A stretch of DNA of 64,000 bases from contig NC_080676.1 of the NCBI RefSeq assembly GCF_030445035.2, positions 10,640,940-10,704,939 of the forward strand, in the 5' to 3' direction. Origin of the DNA: Dasypus novemcinctus. Taxonomy: Eukaryota; Chordata; Mammalia; Cingulata; Dasypodidae. A program made the position numbers and the translations under genes. The notes below the pieces were generated by a model, which was given only the letters and a program-made list of their open reading frames with translations, ran no database searches and was not told the origin of the DNA. This document shows, piece by piece, positions 23,061 through 36,055 of the stretch. The stretch's first letter is position 1. Each line of letters opens with the position of its first letter.

Positions 23061-23779
23061 TAGCTCCTGAATATCTGTATCTCTCTATCTATAAAAAAAA
23101 AAAATAACTCCAAATCTGGAATAAGGATATGGGCTTAGAGAATGAGGGATTCTCTAGCTTCTTTACATGTTTCTAAGGTTAAAAGACTTAAGTGAAGATA
23201 ATATTAAGTTGAACCATATGAAATTGGCACTATTTGGCAATTTTCATACGACTCAACTTTCTCACAGTTAATATGAGTTTGTTTATATAATACACATAGT
23301 GAATGTTCAAAAAATGACAGCAATTACTACAATTATTCAAAAATATTGCTTTTGAAAAGCGGATTTAAAAGGTGTTTCACAACACCTTCAAACACCACAA
23401 AATAAAGCAAAGTTTCAAAATTTTCCATATACTGGTTTGATTTAGCTGTGAATTTCCATGACCTAATCAGAATGTGCTGTAAAAGACAATAAATGCCAGT
23501 TTCACAGCAGGCCAAGAAATTCAGAATAAGGAACAGCTTGGTTTTGAAGTCAAAAACTGATAATTCTCCAGAACAAAACAAATTGTTAAGTTGCTGGAAG
23601 AAAAATTTATGTAAATCAATTTTCCATTCCCACTCATAATTCCCATTTAGCAATTTGCACAACAGTCAGTTTTCTCTCTTCCTTCTCGTTTCCCCAGTAA
23701 GGGATCTTCTTACCTTTTAAAGGAAAGTAAAGCTTCCTCCATCTCCAGTTCCAAAGAACGGACATCTAAAACGGGACAG

Positions 23780-24175
23780 AACCTAGCTTACTGATTCAGC
23801 AAGTACTTATGAAGTACTTATCGTATGTCAAAAACAGTGCCAGGTGCTGGAGATACAAATATAAATGGCCAAAGAGCTCTGTTGCTTGGGTATTCCTCGT
23901 GCTTGGAGCAAAGCCTCAGCTCACCCACACCCCACCTACACATGCCTTCTTTTCTAAGCTTTAACACTGTCTCCAGAACAGCTTCCCCTAACTTGCCCTT
24001 CCCCAGCTCTGTGCCCAGAAGACTCGCTGTGTCTTTCTAACATTCATCAAACTTGGAATTTCTCATTTGCTATTTGTATCGTAACTCCTGGAGTCAGGAC
24101 AATGCCATCCTATATCCACTACTGTATCCTCAGTGCCCAAGAGAAGATCAATAAGTTTTTCTTGAATGGGTGAGA
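23780..24175. repeat. L2-type fragments in two orientations
   Basis: Positions 23790-23870 read as antisense L2 (AGTGCCAGGTGCTGGAGATA). Positions 23885-24175 read as sense L2 3' end (a CTGTATCCTCAGTGCCC phrase and an AATAAGTTTTTCTTGAATGG end). Confidence 0.6.
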
Positions 24176-24419
24176 CTGCCCACAGGCAAGAACCTCTTGA
24201 AAGGAGAGGAGATATAAAACGGTCTCCCCTTGTAAATATGCGGGCTGCAACATAGCAAGCAAAGAGCAGGTAAGGAAAAAGATGGAGCCCTTCCTTCCAA
24301 TTAAACCTGATGAATTTCCACGCGCTGCCCCTCTCCCTCAGGCTCGTGTAGACCCCTCTAAATGCGGTGCTGGATGCTGCTTTCTGCAGGTGGAGTTCTA
24401 AGACGCCTGGATCAGTTCC

Positions 24420-24560
24420 TCTCAAACTTTAACGTGCACAGGAATTACCGGGGGATCTTGTTAAAATTCAGATCCTAACTCCTTAGGTCTGAGGTGCGGT
24501 CTAGAGTCTGCATTTCCAACAAGCGTCCAAGTGATGCTGGTGCCACTGGGCCAAACACCA
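24420..24560. repeat. MER5-like DNA transposon remnant
   Basis: The order GTGCACAGGAATTACC, GGATCTTGTTAAAATTCAGA, CTGAGGTG and AAGTGATGCTGGTG matches MER5A/B, a non-autonomous hAT element. A second, weaker copy lies at about 27780-27865. Confidence 0.7.
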
Positions 24561-24989
24561 CACTTTGTGTCACAAGGTCCTCAGTGACATCCTTTATCAT
24601 ACAAAAAAATCTATAGTTGCCCCTACCAGTCCAGAAAGTTTTTTTTTAAAGCTTCTTGTCACATCTTATCTATCCATCTACTGACAAAAGAAATAACACT
24701 TAGTGTTAAATTGGGGACTTATCTTCCAGAAGAGTTCTAATGTGTGCAATTTAACCACGTTAACAGGACAGGGTAGGTTCAAAGTCTTGGAAATTCCTAA
24801 GACAGGAGAACAATCTTTTTTCCAGGCCAGTTCTAGAATGACTACTAGGATAGGAAGGATTTCACAGTAACCCTTCAAAAAGGCAGCCTCTTTTTTAATA
24901 TCAGATGTAAAGTCCTTTTTATGATAAAGTATTTTATTCCTCCTAAAACATATATAGTCAATGGAGGTATAAGGAATAATGGTTAAGTC

Positions 24990-25420
24990 TCTTATACCAG
25001 CTTAAGAAATAGAAAATTAACATCCCGAAGTAACCCCATACTGAAACTTGCTTATCATTCCATTGTTTTTCTTTATAATTTTAACACATATGTATGTATA
25101 TCCAAATAATGTCTGGTTTAGGTTTGCATGATTTCAAACTTCTGTCTTTGGTGTCCAGCTGTATTGTTCATCCACAGGTTTTTGCTTAACATTATGTTTA
25201 AGAGATTCATTTCTCTTGATAGATGTAATTCATTCATTTTCACTGATGTAAAGTGACCACTGCATAAAAATAACAAAATTTACATAATCCATTCTTTTAT
25301 TGATAGGTATTTGGTGTTTTTACCTCTTTTTTTCCCTATGGTAAAATCTGCTGCTATGAATATTCTTGTACATAAGTTATACACAAGGGTGAGAGTCAAA
25401 ATATTTAACAACTGGTAATG
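24990..25420 (-). repeat. Old L1, minus orientation
   Basis: The ACATTATGTTTAAGAGATTC, CATTCATTTTCACTGATGTA and GCTGCTATGAATATTCTTG order is the antisense L1M 3' region. Confidence 0.65.
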
Positions 25421-26523
25421 CAATCGTGACTTGTTCCCCATTCCTACTCCCACCCTGAGACAAGACCTTAGGCACACATGGTTTATTTTGATACATAACT
25501 CCAAGGAACATGAGTGGTGAACTAGAAAGCATGAAACATGGAGGGAAAGCCAATCCAAGGATATGTTCCTGAGATGATCACTGCTGGGGGCCACTGAGGC
25601 TCATCCTGCAGGCAAGTCTCCCAAGTAGCTGCAAAGAACGTAGGTTAGAATTATTCACTTGGGGGATGGGAGAGTTGCATATTTATTCATTGGCACCTAT
25701 CCCTATTGTTGATAAGTTGTCCCATAGGGTGTCGACTCTCTAACAATTCCAGGTTTAACCATGGGTGAAAATGACAAGAGTGGGTTTTCAGACAAGTATC
25801 CCAAGCTGGAAGACAGAGAAATTCAGCTTAGAAAACAAGAGAGAAATTATGGCAAGTTGAAGAAAGGTATTATCAGGTGGGTGCTGCAGCAACAACTGGA
25901 ATAAAAAAGTGGGTCAAGAGGCTATGAAGTGGGGCAGAAGAGGTAAACCAACCAACACAGATGTCAATAATTGAATAATAAATGGAGAATAAGAGGCAGC
26001 TACTCCTTACAGTAAAATTTCAATGAATAAATATAAAAGCATAATGGAAATAGAAAATCACCATTAGCAAACTCCATGGGAATGACTGTTGCAGGCAACA
26101 ACCATCAATGGATGTAAAGCCCAGCGAATGAAAAGTATGATGGGAAACTAGAAATTTACCTAGTCTCAAAGTATCTCCCCACAAGATTCTTATTAACTCC
26201 AATGGGGAAAATAGTAACCTTACAGTGGTTACCACCTTAATATCAAGTGATCAAGGTTAACATTATCAGTAATAAGACATATTGACTTGCACTGTACTTT
26301 CACAGGATGCACGAGAAGGCTAAGACATGCATTCTGTAGTATTCTAACAAACATGCACAGCTTCAGTCTAACCATGAGAAAACATCAGACAAACCCAAAC
26401 TGAGGAACACTCTATACAATGACTTCCCAGTACTCTTCAAAAATGCCAAGGTCATGAAAGAAAAAAAACTGAGGCGTTGTCACAGATGGAAGGAGATTCA
26501 GGAGACAGGAAACCTAAATGCAA

Positions 26524-27063
26524 GGAAGTAGAGGTGGCTCAAGTGACACAGGGCTTCTGCCTACTATATGGGAGGACCCGGGTTCGATCCATGGGGCCTC
26601 CTGGTGAAAAAGAAGAGAAAGCGTGCCTGTGCAATGAACTGAGTGCCCACGTGAGTGCCCGTGTGGCAAGCCGGTGCCCATGTGGCAAGCCAGTGCCCAC
26701 GCGGCAAGCCAGTGCCTGCATGGTGAGCCGAGTGCCCACACGGTGAGCCAGTACTCGCCCAAATGAGTTACACAGCAAGATGATGACGCAACAAAAGAGA
26801 GACAAAGGGGAGAGTCAAGGTGAAGCACAGCAGAGACCAGGGACTGAGGAGGCACAATTGACAGGGAACCTCTCTCCACATCAGAGGTCCCCAGGATTGA
26901 ATCCCGGTGAATCCTAGAGGAGAAAAAAATAAGACGAGAAGACCGAAAAAAGAGAAATAGATACAGAATATCACACAGTGAATGGCTACAGAGAGCAAAA
27001 ACATCAGGGCGGGGAAGGGGAGAATAAATAAATAAATAAGTCTTAGAACAAACAAACAAAAAA
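26524..27063 (+). mobile_element. Composite DAS-SINE with internal minisatellite
   Basis: Two tRNA-like units (about 26535-26602 and 26845-26920) and a body carrying five 19-20-bp repeats (26655-26750) end in an AAAT/A tail. The target duplication is about 11 bp (26513-26523 and 27064-27074, differing at the first base). Confidence 0.85.
26655..26750 (+). repeat. 19-bp minisatellite, five units
   Basis: Units begin at 26655, 26674, 26693, 26712 and 26732 and follow the pattern GTGCCCAyGyGGyrAGCCA. The fourth is 20 bp. Confidence 0.9.
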
Positions 27064-27240
27064 ACTAAATGCAATGTGGAATCTTGGATTGGATTCTGGA
27101 CCAGAAAAAGGACACTTGCTGGAAAACTGGAAAAATCCAAATAAGGTCTGTATATTAGCTAATACTACTGTATTAATGTTAATTTCCTGGTTTTGACAAT
27201 TGTTCTACAGTTAGGCAAGACGTTAAAATTAGGGGAAGTT

Positions 27241-27656
27241 GGGAAACGGACTTGGCCCAGTGGTTAGGGCGTCCATCTACCACATGGGAGGTCCGCGGTT
27301 CAAACCCTGGGCCTCCTTGACCCGTGTGGAGCTGGCCCATGCACAAGGAGTGCCCTGCCACGCAGGGGTGTCCCCCGCGTAGGGGAGCCCCACGCGCAAG
27401 GAGTGCGCCCTGTAAGGAGAGCCGCCCAGCGCGAAAGAAAGTGCAGCCTGCCCAGGAGTGGCGCCGCACACACAGAGAGCTGACACAGCAAGATGACGCA
27501 ACAAAGAGAAACACAGATTCCCATGCCGCTGACAACAGAAGCGGACAAAAAAGAACACACAGCAAATAGACACACAGAGCAGACAACTGGGGCGGGGTGG
27601 GGCGGGGCGGGGGGGAAGGGGAGAGAAATAAATAAATAAATCCTTTTTAAAAAATC
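27241..27656 (+). mobile_element. DAS-SINE (long form)
   Basis: It has a full head, body and (AAAT)n tail. The flanking duplication AGGGGAAGTT is exact over 10 bp (27231-27240 and 27657-27666). Confidence 0.95.
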
Positions 27657-28575
27657 AGGGGAAGTTGAGTGAAGGGTATGCAGTATGTATGCATTATTTT
27701 TACAACTTTTCTGTAAGTCTAAAATTATTTTAAAATAAAAAGTAAAAAAAAAACCCTAAATACCAGAAGACTTTGTTAAAATAGATTCTGATTCAGTAAG
27801 TCTAGGATGAGGCCTGAAATTCTGCTTTCCTGAAAACCATCCAAGTGATGCTGAGGCTGCTGATCCCATCAACAAAGCTGAGCAGTAAGACTCTTCTTCT
27901 CAGTTGCACTGAGTTGTGATTGACATATAATAAACTTTGTCTATGTAAAATGAATACTTTGGTGAGTTTTGATGTGTGTACACATTCATGAAACCACGAC
28001 CACAACCAAGATAATGGCCATACTGTTGGGAATCACTTCTACATGGGTCTCTTCCATTTCTGCTTGTCTTGCAAGTAGATGCACTGTGGCCTTTGTTGTA
28101 AGATGAAGATAGTCTCTCCCTCCGTGGAAGAGAGTAGTTTTATTTACTTTTTGATATAGTAAAAACAATTTCTCTTGGACAAACATTAAGGCAGATTTGC
28201 TTACAGCCCATTACAAAAGACTCAGTTTTCCTAAGCTTGTGATTCCTCAGCGATTCTGCAAGCCCACTGCACACATAGAATCTATCTGGACTGCTCCACA
28301 CAGGATTTGGGGGGCAAGGAGATAAACTTCAATGTGAGCATGCAGCTCATGATGCTTGCTGTAATGAGGGTAATAAGTCCTTAATATATGACCCAGGAGT
28401 TTCATGTCTTCTGCCGATCCATAAAGCTGTGGGAGCCTACCTTGTTAGCTTCCAAGTAGAGTAAAATCTCAGACCTTCACGTTCTTGACAGTTTTGATGA
28501 AAAGCTGGGATGCTGAAGAAGGCATGACTTTTTGGAAGAAAGAGGTCAAGGGCTCCTGTGGACTAGGTTAGGAGT

Positions 28576-29035
28576 TGTTGGGGATTGAATCACAGCCCCC
28601 CACAAAAGGCATGTCAGATTCCTACCCATGGTCTGTGGGAGTGAACCCATTTGTAAATAGGACCTTTAAAGAGGTTATTAGTTGAGCTGTGTCCAAATTG
28701 AATTAGTATGGGCCTTAGTCCAATACGGCTGAAGTCTTTATGAGCAATGGAAATTGGACACAGAGAGAAAAGCCCCGGGGAGCAGTCAGAAGCCAACGGA
28801 ACCCAGAACAGAAAGAAGATGCCGCCATGTCCGTTGCCATGTGGCTGAGAAGCCGAGGACAAGGATCACAAGCAGTCAGCCCCAGCACGCCACAGTCTTC
28901 AGGGGGAAGAGTTGCCTTGCTGATGCCTCAATTTCAGACTTCTCCTAACTTCAAAATTGTGGGCCAATAAATTCCTATTGTTTAAGCCAATCCAATGCAT
29001 GGCATTTGTTTAAGCAGCCAGAAAACTAGAACACA
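28576..29035 (+). repeat. LTR of ERVL/MaLR type
   Basis: This 460-bp block starts TGTTGGGGATTGAAT and ends CTAGAACACA, with an AATAAA just upstream of the end (AATAAATTCCTATTG). The flanking 5-mers (GGAGT and GGGCA) do not match, so it is not a simple solo LTR. The adjoining pol relic suggests it is the 5' LTR of a decayed provirus. Confidence 0.65.
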
Positions 29036-31720
29036 GGGCATGAGATGACCTCCTGGGATCTGGTAGCAAATGTTCTTACCCAAGAGGTGAGTGAGGAGGA
29101 GGGGTGACAGGAAGGATGATTGAAACAAGTTGCCACATGATGGTTTGGCTGTTACTCACTCCCTCTCAATGGGAGGAGGAAGGGATGCATATGATAGCAC
29201 AGCACCAGCGAAAGGCAATGTGGCCACAGCTGCTAAACCAAGAAGTCCCTAAAGCCAAAATAAACTGTGTTGGCAGTGAGGATCTAGAGCCTTGGGTGAA
29301 CCATAAACATTACAGGCCTAGCCTTGCTTACTGGCATGCGAGCTGCTTGCTCCCACTGTGCCCAAGATGCCTCTTTGCCCTTCTTTTTTGCCCTCAGCTA
29401 CTCTAAAGAAAAAGATGATTAGGGGTCAGGGCCAGTTTTTCCTATGTCCCAGGAGAAGCAAAGGTTATTCACGTTCCTGGAGGGAAGAGATAAAATCTTT
29501 GTGGCTCTGTTGGATACACGTGCCCAGGTCATCATCCTACCAGGTCCCATGGAGTGGGGAGGGGTATGCAGAATCAACCGATGGGATTTAGGCAGCATTC
29601 ACAGTTGGAAAGTTAAGTTAATGTGACCTTGTGGGTGGAGATCTTCTGGCCAATTTAATGCACTGCTGTTGATGCTTCTACATCTGAACACTTGGTAGGA
29701 ATCTATGTGTTATATGTTTGTACTTCCTGTCCCATAAATGACACAAAAGGGATTCTTAAAATTGGAATGAGTGCCATGCAGAAAAGAGCATTTGCCACCA
29801 GTGGGTGGCTCAGGCTTTAGAATGAGTACCTCTACCCTCTGACATCCAAAGCTTTCACAATATAGACGATATCCTGTATGTTGGCAAGTCAGAAGCCTTT
29901 GTGCAGTGGCTCTGACTGTGGTGTTATCCCACCTCCATCAGCAGGAGTGATCGATAAACCCTGACAAAGTTCAGGGGCCTTCTAGCAAAGTCAATTTTCT
30001 TGGGATTATAGGAGCAGGTTCACAATGTTCAATCCTTTCAGAAATCATGGGAAAAACTGCTGTTTCTTCTGAACCCCCACCACCAAAAAGAAGGTCCAGC
30101 ATCTTTTTGGACTCTTTGGGTACTGGGCAACTAGGTTCCTCCCTGGAGTATTCTATTTAGTCCTTTTGTTGGTTAATCTTTGAGCATTCATTGAGTAGGC
30201 TCCGAATCAACAGACTGCATTGGAAGCTTTCCTGCAATCCAAGGCACATTGATTTTGAGCACCCCCACAAAACCTGAATGACCCCTTAGAGCTAAAGTCT
30301 ATGACTGATAATTTCACCGATTGGTGCCTCTGGCAAGGGGAGGTAGGCTTTGATTTTGGACTCATTGTCTACCTGTTATGACTTATCAGATATACCCCTT
30401 TCGAAAAGTTGCTATTCGATTGCTATTGGGCTTTTGTTGAAACTGAAAGTCTGACTATGGAAGGTTTGTGACTCTCCAGCCTGGTGTCCCCACTTTGACC
30501 CAGGTAGGCTAAGAGTCAATGACTAACAAGATGGGAAAGGCCCCAGTGCTCATCAAATGAAAATGGTATATTAAAGAACTAGTCCTCGTCAAGAGGCTCT
30601 TAACTATACATCAAAAAGCGGCAGCTCTCCCATTGCAAACTTTTTTCCCCTCTGTACTTCATGAAGCAAAGCCACTGGCTCACTGGGGCCCTGGAGTCAC
30701 AAGGGTTCTCCCTAAACAACCGAGCCTGGTTCACTGACACTTCACCCAATGCTAGCCACTGGGCTGCTGAGGCTGTTCAACCCCAATGCCAACAATACAG
30801 AACTGAAGGCAGATGTAGCAGAACTCAAGGCTGTGCTCCTAGCCCTAGCCAGTACTTCCCTTGATGACCCTTGTTATATTTTCACGGACTCTTGGGCTGC
30901 TGCCAATATCCTAGCTATAGAGTCTGTCACTAGGAAAACTACAGACCAGCAGATTAAAGACACCACACTCTGGAGTTGCAAACTGGAAACAGATTGTGAC
31001 TTCTGATGGAACCATCTGGGCAACTAGCCCATTTTCTCATGGACAGACAGGAATCAAGTTACTGATCGGGCCTGCTCCAGCCAGACTGCCAACATTGCTG
31101 CCTGGATCCATTATGGTACTGAACAAGGCAACACATGGGCACAACCGTGTGTGTCTACTGCAGAGGTTACCACTGCATGCCTTGTTGTGACTCCTGCCGA
31201 AGCTGGCTCATCTGCTCATGGCGAGGAAGGCCATATCATACAAGGCATTGTCCCACCTGCTCCTGCAGATTAGCTACAGATAGTGTCTTTGATCCCCTCT
31301 TGGGGCTACTGGTGGCATCGCAGTGCCATCAGCACATTTTCAGGTTCTGGTGTTGCTGTTCTCATCTGCTGAGTCTGGCTACACTATTGTGGTGCTCAAA
31401 ACACAAACTGTGGAATGTGTTTGGCTTCCCAGACCATCTGCAGTATGACAATGGTGTAACTGTGATGGCAAAAGCTACTTATCAGTAACTTGAGAGTTGA
31501 GGTATTTGATGGCCCTTTCCTGCTCTTTTTACTTCCTCCAGCATCTGGTATTTTTGGGTGTTAGAAAAGTCTCCTTAAAAACTGACTCAAAAGAGTTCTC
31601 ACTCTACCTTCCTCACCTCTCCTGCTCCACACACCTTTGCAAAAGTTTGGTCACTGAACACAGCTGGTCCCAGGAGGGGGGTCATCTCCTCCTGGCCACT
31701 TCTTGAGTAACGATCAGGAT
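29036..31720 (+). pseudogene. Decayed endogenous retrovirus, pol region
   Basis: Broken pol motifs appear in the expected order. A protease-like segment near 29485-29550 has the active-site DTG altered to DTR. A reverse-transcriptase core is seen near 29858-29890 with IDD retained but the preceding Tyr lost. An RNase H-like segment lies at 30750-30920 (AELKAV and FTDSW). An integrase-like DNG lies near 31445. Stops and frame changes separate all of them, and I saw no gag, env or 3' LTR in the same orientation. The RNase H wording suggests a class III-like element, but the class is uncertain. It is non-functional. Confidence 0.65.
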
Positions 31721-32159
31721 GAAACAGACCTATTTTGAAAATTCAAACTTCCACTCTGACCATTCCTGGGTAGGACACTACTTTCTTTCTTTAAACAACA
31801 TCCCTAGGCCAGTCTGGTTAGGACACCCACCGGGTGGCAGCCCAGCCAAAAGGGGGCATCTGGGATTCAAACTTCATTCTGGTCAGGTTTCATAAAAACG
31901 CCTTTGTCTCTCACGCATCTGGCCCTTCCAGATGAAAGGTGTGGGTGGGGTAAAAGATGACTGGAGGGTGAAGTTTAAGTTATAGGAACTGCAATGGAAC
32001 ACACTGATTTTGTGGTCGTGTAGGGAGGGCAACAACCCCAGAACCAGAGGAGGGAGCATCTTATACCCAGATGGTACATTAAGGATCTTTTGTTTTGTTT
32101 CTCAAAACTGCCCCTGGAGTCTTCCTCCTGAAGGAAAAAGCCCTGGTGTGTGTATGGGG

Positions 32160-32702
32160 TGTATTAGTCGGTCAAAGGGGTGCTGATGCAAAATACCAGA
32201 AATTGGTTCATTTTTAAAAAGGGTATTTATTTGGGGTAAGAGTTTACAGATACCAGGCCATAAAGCATAAGTTACTTCCCTCACCAAAGTCTATTTTCAC
32301 ATGTTGGAGCAAGACGGCTGCCAAAGGCTGTGAGGGTTCAGACCCTTCCAGGGTCTTGCTTCTCTCTGGGTTCAGGGTTCCTCTTTTCCCAGGGTTGCTT
32401 TTTCCTGGGTTCAGCATTCCTCTCTTCCTGGGGCTTGCTTCTCTTTCCTCTGTGAACTTACTTCCTGGGATTCCAGCTTAAGGCTTCAGTATCAAACTCC
32501 AACATCAAAAACCCTCAACTTCATCCTTTGCCATGTCTATTATCTGGGAGTCCCCACCCACTAAGGGGCAGGGACTCAATGCCCTAATGATGTGACCCAA
32601 TCAAAGCCCTAATCATAACTTGATCACACCCAGGTACAGACCAGATTACAAACACAATCCAGCATCTATTTTTGGAATTCATAACTATATCAAACTGCTA
32701 CA
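32160..32702 (-). repeat. Solo LTR, MaLR-like, xenarthran type (543 bp)
   Basis: On the minus strand it runs from TGTAGCAG to CTAATACA, the usual TG...CA LTR ends. An AATAAA lies about 60 bp before the 3' end. Flanking 5-mers are TGGGG and GGGGG. No internal region is attached. Confidence 0.8.
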
Positions 32703-33489
32703 GGGGGTGTCTCCTAAACTCATGCACGTGCCTTAAACGTAACTGAGTGCTGGGTTTGCCACCATACTCCAGCAGAAACAGCAGGGCTGACACCAGCTCC
32801 TTCATCTCCCACACAATCACCTCTCACCTCTGGATGTCCCTGCATCCCCATTTCCACTGCCTCCACCCAGTCATTCTGTGGGGTAAATGAATTCCACCTG
32901 GCTGGTAGGGTGGACAACCAGGATAGATTGAGCAGGCTGCTCTCAGGCAGTCCCTCTGAAAACAAGAACTAGGCTCAATTATTCAAACAGAACTGGGAAC
33001 TGCCAATCTGACCCCAGTGGATATTAGTCCCAATTGGGGGACCCCAACAATTGCAAGCACTTTCTTTCCAAAGGCACCGTGTGCATTCCAAGAACAGAAC
33101 CTCTCATATGAAAGCCAGACACCTTGCCTCCCTCCCAAAAATATAACTTGTACCTTAAAGGGTGATCTTAAGAGACCTGCAGGTGTTTACGGATAGCCAC
33201 CGGTAGATCATGTGACTCTTAGGTAAATGTGGAGATGTCTCCAAAATGAGGCTAGCCTGAGTTATGTGAAGGAGCTTCCCAGAGGGATAAATAACTTATG
33301 TATATACACCCGGCTTGCCTTTTTCCCTACAATAGGAGTCATCTAATTAGAAAAGGTATGCGATTTGTCTCTGACTTTAGGTACTGAAGTGATCTGACCT
33401 CAGTTCTGGAATGCTTTCAAGTCAGCCTCAGCTCACTGGCCAGCTTTGTTAGGAACAACAGAATTTCCCTAGACTTCGTCCCTGGGGGC

Positions 33490-33982
33490 TGTATTAGTCA
33501 GCCAAAGGGGTGCTGATGCAAAATACCAGAAATCTGTTGGCTTTTATAAAGGGTATGTATTGGGGTATAAGCTTACAGTTACCAGTGTAAGTTACTTCCC
33601 TCACCAAAGTCTTTTGCCATGTGTTGGAGCAAGATGGCTGTCAATGTCCGCCAGGGTTCAGGCTTCCTGGGTTCCTCTCTTCCCAGGTCTTCTCTTTTCT
33701 CATGACCAAGCTCCTCTGTGTGCTCACTTCCCAGAGCTCCAGCTCAAGACTCCAACCTCCCTTCTCTGCAGTGCAGTTTCTCTGTGAGTCCCCTCCCACC
33801 AAGGAGGTGGGGACTGAACATCCTACTTATGTGGTCCAATCAAAGCCTTAATTATTATTTAATCAAGTAAAAGTAAAACCTCTGAATCTCATATACTTTA
33901 ATATGCCCAGAGGAAAAGACCAGTTTACAAACATAACCCAGTATTTCTTTTTGGAATTCATCAATAACATTAATCTGCTACA
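33490..33982 (-). repeat. Solo LTR, same family (493 bp)
   Basis: It has the same ends and internal text as the copy at 32160. It is flanked by a perfect 5-bp duplication GGGGC (33485-33489 and 33983-33987), showing an independent insertion rather than a provirus shared with the neighbouring LTR. Confidence 0.88.
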
Positions 33983-34898
33983 GGGGCCAAGACAGAGTAT
34001 TACAATTGCTAATACATCCTGCTATACAACGAGAAAACCAGAGCCGGGTGGAGAGGGGGTGGCAGGGGGAACCGAGGGAATTTTGCAAATCTAAAGTATT
34101 TGTCTTAACAATGTCCACCATTTAGAGAGTTCTGTTTCTTTTTCTAAGTAACAAAAAGCCCACAATTCCCTCATATCATCACAATTTCTATTAACTGTAA
34201 AATAGTAGGATAAATTTTAGAAAAGTCAGCTCCACATATTTCTGTAATGCCCGCTTCCTTGTTGTCGTCCTTGTAAGACCAATATTACTTTGAATTGAAC
34301 TAAAAACGAAATCTCTTCCTTTTTTCAAAAAACTCAATTGTTTCTCAGTCTTCATATTTGCTACTACAGAATGTTACTGTGGGCTCAGAGATAGTAATAG
34401 GCTTTGCTATCGTCAGGGAATGAAATCCAGATTATGTGGCTGAATCCTCTACCATATGGATGTTGCTAATTGTGTGAACCCAAAGAAATAACAAAGAAAC
34501 AACAAATAAAAATGGCTTTAATACATTAATACATATGGATCAATCATTCATTGTTTCATTGTAGCTTTCTAACTTTAAGATGCTAATTTTCAGAAGGGAT
34601 TTTTAAAAACTGCAAGGTTAATTCCATTGTATTAGTATTTGAAATTACCTTTCATTCAGTTATTTAAAATTTTTCTAATTATTAAAAAATTTACACTTTC
34701 CCAACAAGTTATATCACCCTTTCCGAACCACAAAGGACCCTCTTCTCTATCAATTTCCCTTGTGTAAAAATGTAGAATATAGAATAAGCCTACAAAGGAT
34801 CTAAAGAGGCAGGGATACATAAAACCCTTTTCTAACTATAATAAGCTCAAATTTATCTTGAATCACACCTACAATCAACGTATTCTCATTTCTCTGTC

Positions 34899-35105
34899 AT
34901 TTTTTTTTTTAGGTACTGGGGCCAGGGACTGAACCCAGGACCTCATATAGAAGCTGGAGCACAGCCATGAGCCACACTGGCTCCCCTGAGTTGGTTTTAT
35001 TGTGTGTTTGTTGTTTTGGGGTTTTTTAGCATGCACCAGGAGCCCAACCCAGCACTTCCCATGTGGGAAGCAGGTCCTAAACCACTTGAGCCACACCCAC
35101 TCCCC
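34899..35105 (-). mobile_element. Dimeric tRNA-like SINE, minus orientation
   Basis: Two reversed tRNA-like units (34915-34985 and 35030-35103), each with B-box and A-box complements (GACTGAACCCAGGACC and GAGCCACACTGGCTC type), are joined by a T/G-rich linker. A poly(T) run at 34901-34910 is the tail. Confidence 0.8.
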
Positions 35106-35744
35106 TCTTTGTTACATTAATGTACAGAAGACAAAACAGGAAATGGTATTTTAATAAAAATTTCCAGGTAAAATTAAAAAATAAATCTGAAAGCTAAGTA
35201 AAAAGGGGAAAAATTCACACGCACATGAAAATTATTTGTTTAGGTGTGCATCCTAGATTTTACCTATAGATCTTAACACCATTTTACAAGGTTCTCAGTG
35301 ATGAATAAAACTGAAATTTGTAGAATATCAGAGAAATAAGATTATTAATTTACTGATGTATATGAATTAGAATCTTACACATAAAGTTTTCTAATGAGTT
35401 TTCCACAAAACCATTTTGAAACATATTCACAAATCAGTTTTATTTTAAATTAAAAAGTTTAGAAACATTATGATAGCTATGTCCAAATATATATCTGTAC
35501 CTCCAGTTAACATTTTAAGCAAAGGTATCTTTGCAACATATTTGCTATTGCACAGTATTAGTACCAAACTATATAATGAATACAGAGGATTATGAAGATA
35601 TTTTCTGCTCGGTACATAATAAAAGCATGTTCAAAATGCTATATACATTTTGCCTAGAAGGATTTGAAATTTTTACTTAAATCTCCTTAAGTCACTTGAT
35701 TGACTAAAAAAAAAAAAACTTTAAAAAAGTTTCAAAGATATGGC

Positions 35745-36055
35745 TCATTTAGCAAACAATCCGATTAGCAAATGGGGAAAAGATATAAACAGACATTTTA
35801 CAGAAAAGGATAAAAGATGGCAAATAGGTACATGAAAAGATGTTCAGTATCATTAGTCATTAGGGAAATGCAAACTAAACCACAATGAGATATCACTACA
35901 CACCTATCAGAATGACTAAAATGAAAAACAGTGACACCACCAAATGCTGGTGAGGATGTGGAGAAATGGCATGACTCCTACATTGCGGTGGGAAGGTAAA
36001 ATGGCACAGCCACTCTAGAAAACTGTTTGGCAGTTTCTTATAAAGGTATGGCTCA
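35745..36055 (+). repeat. L1 ORF2 3' end
   Basis: The phrases AGGGAAATGCAAACTAAACC, GAGATATCACTACACACC and GGTGAGGATGTGGAGAAA are characteristic. It is truncated at both ends. Confidence 0.75.

Larger units (their letters stand above)
26280..27745 (+). repeat. L1M-type 3' UTR split by two DAS-SINEs
   Basis: Parts lie at 26280-26523, 27064-27240 and 27657-27745. Together they give the same phrase order as 11560-11890 (ACTAAATGCAATGTGG, GTCTGTA, TTAATTTCCTGG, TCTAAAATTATTTTAAAATA). Confidence 0.75.

Noticed and set aside
26655..26750. Regular short repeats as a possible CRISPR array
   Set aside because: Units are contiguous 19-mers without spacers, inside a SINE in an animal genome.
30661..31706. 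Several 64-117-codon frames as possible host genes
   Set aside because: They are shifted or broken readings of retroviral RNase H and integrase remnants.
32160..33982. Two same-direction LTRs as the ends of one provirus
   Set aside because: The 33490 copy has its own perfect 5-bp duplication, and the 787 bp between them show no retroviral coding.
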